Positions 25,289-27,981 of a stretch of DNA of 27,981 bases are shown one piece after another. Both the position numbers and the translations under genes were made by a program. Origin of the DNA: a virus. The stretch is from the IMG/VR virus record IMGVR_UViG_3300042484_002270, positions 1 through 27,981 of that record; one strand, 5' to 3'. The notes under the pieces were generated by a model. It worked only from the letters and a program-made list of their open reading frames with translations, had not been told where the DNA came from and ran no database searches. Each line of letters begins with the position of its first letter. Positions within the stretch are counted from its first letter, which is position 1.

Positions 25289-25296
25289 TATTTATA
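25289..25296 (+). promoter_or_regulatory. Candidate late promoter element TATTTATA
   Basis: TATTTATA follows the nrdA terminator and ends 30 bases before the gp25 ATG (25327). It restarts transcription of structural genes just where one is needed. A second copy at 25316-25323 ends only 3 bases before that ATG and is too close to be its promoter in the usual way. Confidence 0.42.
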
Positions 25297-25326
25297 AGGA
25301 AAAATCAGGACATTATATTTATAGTT

Positions 25327-25797
25327 ATGGCTCAAGGTACAACATATGGTCTTAATTTCCCTTTTAGAGATTCTAGTAGGGGAGATTATTTGCAACTTAC
25401 TCAGTTTGAAGCACAAGAAATTAAAGCAGATTTAATTCATCTTTTGTTAACAAGAAAAGGTTCAAGATATTTTTTACCTACTTTTGGAACAAGATTATAT
25501 GAATTTGTATTTGAACCGTTTGATGGACTTACATTCGACGCAATTGAATCTGACATAAGAGATGCTGTGGCAAACTTTATGCCAAATCTATTGTTAAACA
25601 ATATAACAATCACCCCTGCAGACCCACAAGAGGAAGTTGATATTGCAACAGGTCAAAGCACGTTAGGAACAACTGAATCTCCAATATATAGATTTCCAGG
25701 AAAAGGAACCTCGGATTACACGGCAAAAGTTAAAATAGACTACTCAACAGATAAAAACACTTATTCGCAGAGTGATTTTGTTATTATTAATATTTAA
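25327..25797 (+). CDS. 25: Baseplate wedge protein gp25-like
   Basis: This 156-residue protein belongs to the gp25/GPW lysozyme-like baseplate family, which links wedge and sheath initiation. The family core is clear at residues about 36-65: LIHLLLTRKGSRYFLP, then FGTRLYEFVFEPFD, equal to the 'L.T..GeR...P.fG..l....fEP' signature. After NNITITPAD comes an insertion of about 30 residues (EEVDIATGQSTLG ... FPGKGTSD) before the last strands, which explains the extra length over T4 gp25 (132). It starts a new baseplate cluster after the nrdA terminator and is followed 5 bases later by gp6, the usual partner gene in contractile systems. Confidence 0.88.
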   Translation: MAQGTTYGLNFPFRDSSRGDYLQLTQFEAQEIKADLIHLLLTRKGSRYFLPTFGTRLYEFVFEPFDGLTFDAIESDIRDAVANFMPNLLLNNITITPADPQEEVDIATGQSTLGTTESPIYRFPGKGTSDYTAKVKIDYSTDKNTYSQSDFVIINI

Positions 25798-25802
25798 TAT
25801 AA

Positions 25803-27641
25803 ATGGCAAATCGTAAAATATCATACACAACCAGAGACTATCAAGGAATAAGAACTGAGTTATTAAATTATGTAAGAACATATTATCCTGAATTAATTCA
25901 AGATTTTAATGACGCTTCTGTATTTTCAGTATTCTTAGATTTGAATGCTGCGGTTGCAGATAACCTACATTATCATATTGATAGAAGTATTCAAGAAACA
26001 GTTCTTCAATATGCACAACAAAGGTCTTCAATTTACAACATTGCAAGAACCTATGGTTTAAAATTGCCAGGTCAAAGACCTTCAGTATCTTTAGTTGATT
26101 TTTCAATTACAGTACCTGCGTTCGGAGACAAAGAAGATGAAAGATACTTAGGAACACTTACAAGAGGTTCCCAAGTGACAGGTGCAGGAATAGTTTTTGA
26201 AAACATATATGACATTGATTTTACATCACCATATAACGCCCAAGGATTCCCTAATAGATTAAAGATACCTAACTTTAACGCAAATAACGTTTTAATTAAC
26301 TATACCATTACAAAAAGGGAACTTGTTGTTAATGGTATTACTAAAGTGTTCAAGAGAGTTATTGGTCCAAATGATGTTAGACCATTTTTTGAATTATTCT
26401 TACCTGAAAAGAACGTATTAGGTATTACTAGTGTTTTATTAAAAAGTGGAACAGAGTATACAAACTTACCAACAGCGGCAGAATTCTTAGGAGCGTCTAA
26501 TAAATGGTATCAAGTTGATGCATTAGCGGAAGATAGAGTGTTTATTGAAGACCCTACAAAAGTTTCAGACCAGCCAGGTATTAAAGTTGGAAAATATATC
26601 CAAACTCAAAATAGATTTATTAGTGAGTATACTTCTGAAGGATTTAAAAAATTAACTTTTGGAGGTGGAACTAACACCGCTCAAGATGCATTAAACCAAT
26701 TTACAACTTTAGGTACAACATTAGACTTACAAAGATATTCAAATAACTTTTCATTAGGTTCTGCCTTAATTCCCAATTCAACATTATTCATTCAGTATAG
26801 AGTTGGTGGTGGATTGGCAACAAACTTAGGTACAAATGTTATTACTCAAATAGGAACCGTTTCATTTTATGTTAATGGTCCTTCAGAATCACAAAACTCT
26901 GCAGTAGTTAATTCATTAAGATGTACTAACGTGACTGCGGCTATTGGTGGAGCGGGTATTCCTTCATTAGAAGAAATTAGAAACTATGTGTCATTTAACT
27001 TTGCGGCACAAAAAAGAGCGGTTACAGTACAAGACTATGAGGCAATTATTAGAAATATGCCATCAGAGTTCGGAGCTCCTGCTAAAGTTTCAATTACGGA
27101 AAACAACAACAAAATTTTAATTCAGTTATTATCTTACGATACATCAGGTAAGTTAACAAGTATCGTATCTGATACATTAAGACAGAACGTTGCAACATAT
27201 CTTTCTAATTATAGAATGATGAATGATTATATTTCAATATTAACTGCTGAGGTTATTGACCTTAGTGTTGATGTTCAAATTGTGTTAGACTCTGCACAAA
27301 ATTCAGGACAGATTATTTCTGATGTTGTTGATAAGATATCTACATATTTTAATCCACAAGTAAGACAACTTGGTCAAAACGTTTATCTATCTGAGATTAG
27401 AAGTATTGTTCAAAATCAAAATGGTGTTTTAACTGTTGCGGGCCTTAACGTTTATAATAATGTTGGTGGACAATACTCATCGGCTGAAACGTCAATGCAA
27501 TATTCAAATCCCGAAACAAAAGAAATTGCACCTGTTGACGATACAATTTTTGCTCAACCGTCACAAGTTTATCAAATTCGTTATCCAAATAAAGACATCA
27601 GAATTTCGGTTAAAAACTTCCAATCGGTTACCTTCTCTTAA
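25803..27641 (+). CDS. 6: Baseplate wedge protein gp6-like (baseplate J family)
   Basis: This 612-residue protein (T4 gp6 has 660) dimerises to form the inner ring joining the baseplate wedges. The N-terminal part, ISYTTRDYQGIRTELLNYVR, then DASVFSVFLDLNAAVADNLHYHIDRS and NIARTYGLKLPGQRPS, is the characteristic gp6/gpJ start ('a..ad.l.y.id....e.fl.tA....l..lA...G'). Residues about 395-430 (SLEEIRNYVSFNFAAQKRAVT...YEAIIRNMPSEFG) are the conserved gp6 C-terminal signature. It follows gp25 by 5 bases, probably on one transcript. Start ATG 25803 has only A/U-rich upstream sequence. A structured 96-base gap follows. Confidence 0.88.
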   Translation: MANRKISYTTRDYQGIRTELLNYVRTYYPELIQDFNDASVFSVFLDLNAAVADNLHYHIDRSIQETVLQYAQQRSSIYNIARTYGLKLPGQRPSVSLVDFSITVPAFGDKEDERYLGTLTRGSQVTGAGIVFENIYDIDFTSPYNAQGFPNRLKIPNFNANNVLINYTITKRELVVNGITKVFKRVIGPNDVRPFFELFLPEKNVLGITSVLLKSGTEYTNLPTAAEFLGASNKWYQVDALAEDRVFIEDPTKVSDQPGIKVGKYIQTQNRFISEYTSEGFKKLTFGGGTNTAQDALNQFTTLGTTLDLQRYSNNFSLGSALIPNSTLFIQYRVGGGLATNLGTNVITQIGTVSFYVNGPSESQNSAVVNSLRCTNVTAAIGGAGIPSLEEIRNYVSFNFAAQKRAVTVQDYEAIIRNMPSEFGAPAKVSITENNNKILIQLLSYDTSGKLTSIVSDTLRQNVATYLSNYRMMNDYISILTAEVIDLSVDVQIVLDSAQNSGQIISDVVDKISTYFNPQVRQLGQNVYLSEIRSIVQNQNGVLTVAGLNVYNNVGGQYSSAETSMQYSNPETKEIAPVDDTIFAQPSQVYQIRYPNKDIRISVKNFQSVTFS

Positions 27642-27663
27642 TAGGTTTATTCTCAAATCGTTT

Positions 27664-27715
27664 AGTTTATAATTTAAAAAGAGTGTGTTTATACTTTAAA
27701 AATAACACATAAACT
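27664..27715 (+). other. Nested inverted repeats between gp6 and the next gene
   Basis: AGTTTAT (27664-27670) pairs with ATAAACT (27709-27715). Inside lies TGTGTT-AT (27684-27692, one bulged T), which pairs with ATAACACA (27702-27709). The arms are A/T-rich and share one base, so only one fold forms at a time or the outer stem is 6 bp. It lacks a T-run and is not a convincing terminator. Confidence 0.3.
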
Positions 27716-27722
27716 ATTTATA
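27715..27722 (+). promoter_or_regulatory. Candidate late promoter element TATTTATA
   Basis: TATTTATA ends 15 bases before the ATG at 27738, in the 96-base gap after gp6, matching the spacing at 2428 and 15672. Confidence 0.4.
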
Positions 27723-27737
27723 AATTAAAGGTATTAC

Positions 27738-27981
27738 ATGGCTGAATCATATCGTATTAAAACCGAACTTGGTGTTAATAAAAATATTAATGTTCAAATA
27801 GACCAAGAATTTGAGTTTTTAGAAATCTTATCGTTGAAAATACAACAGTCCAACATCTATACAAGAAGTTGTTCGGAATATGGGGTGTTGGTAGGTAGGG
27901 TTACTGCAAACAATGGATTTGGTATACCTAATGCGAGAGTATCTGTTTTTATTCCAATAAAAACTACAGATGAATCTAATC
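27738..27981 (+). CDS. Baseplate wedge-region protein (T4 gp7 position), 3' partial
   Basis: The frame is open to the right edge; 81 residues are visible. The N-terminus (AESYRIKTELGVNKNINVQI) is followed by FEFLEILSLKIQQ and then YGVLVGRVTANNGFGIPNAR VSVFIPI. The last part has the look of a small beta-sandwich of the carboxypeptidase regulatory/CNA-B type ('v.G.V...nG.pi.nA.V.v'). In T4 the gene after gp6 is gp7, a very large wedge protein, so a large baseplate protein is expected, but homology to gp7 is not shown by the visible part. A TATTTATA element precedes the ATG. Confidence 0.62.
   Translation, partial: MAESYRIKTELGVNKNINVQIDQEFEFLEILSLKIQQSNIYTRSCSEYGVLVGRVTANNGFGIPNARVSVFIPIKTTDESN

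Noticed and set aside
1-27981. tRNA genes, CRISPR arrays, insertion sequences, attachment sites
   Set aside because: The gaps are short and accounted for; no cloverleaf, repeat-spacer series, transposase or flanking direct repeats were seen by eye.

Overview
The window looks like part of the genome of a T4-type contractile-tailed phage (myovirus) that infects a member of the Bacteroidota. Every convincing gene is on the + strand, gaps are tens of bases, and the DNA is clearly A/T-rich. T4-like proteins occur in both structural and replication classes: a gp26/gp51-type tail chaperone, tape measure, gp53, hub, gp25 and gp6, then gp32, UvsX, RNase H-type exonuclease, gp41 and NrdA/NrdB. The host guess is an inference. 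Start codons are preceded by A/U-rich sequence without a clear Shine-Dalgarno motif, and the one strong promoter also fits the Bacteroidota pattern TTTG...TAnnTTTG.

Region 1 (1-16627) is a late, structural block. A tail assembly chaperone is cut by the left edge. Its zero-frame stop is followed by a start-less ORF in the +1 frame that reads as a programmed-frameshift extension, as expected directly upstream of a tape measure gene (554-2407). Then come a 1680-residue baseplate protein with gp48/gp54-like segments and an OmpA-like segment, a small LysM-like gp53, and a 2618-residue hub protein with an IPT/TIG Ig-like domain near its C-terminus. Two small proteins of unknown role close the block.

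Region 2 (16628-25284) is a replication and nucleotide-supply block: gp32 single-strand binding protein, a small unknown protein, UvsX recombinase, 5'-3' exonuclease, an unknown protein, gp41-type DnaB helicase, and both subunits of a class Ia ribonucleotide reductase (nrdB before nrdA). gp32 sits between two strong intrinsic terminators and has its own near-perfect promoter, so it is probably an independent, highly expressed unit. A third strong terminator follows nrdA.

Region 3 (25285-27981) returns to baseplate genes: gp25, gp6 and the start of a further protein cut by the right edge, in the place where T4 has gp7.

The element TATTTATA (or TATTTATT) lies 13-30 bases upstream of the structural genes that follow a gap and was not seen in that form before replication genes; it is proposed as a late promoter. 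No tRNA, CRISPR array, insertion sequence or attachment site was seen, and no stretch of more than 300 bases lacks a gene.
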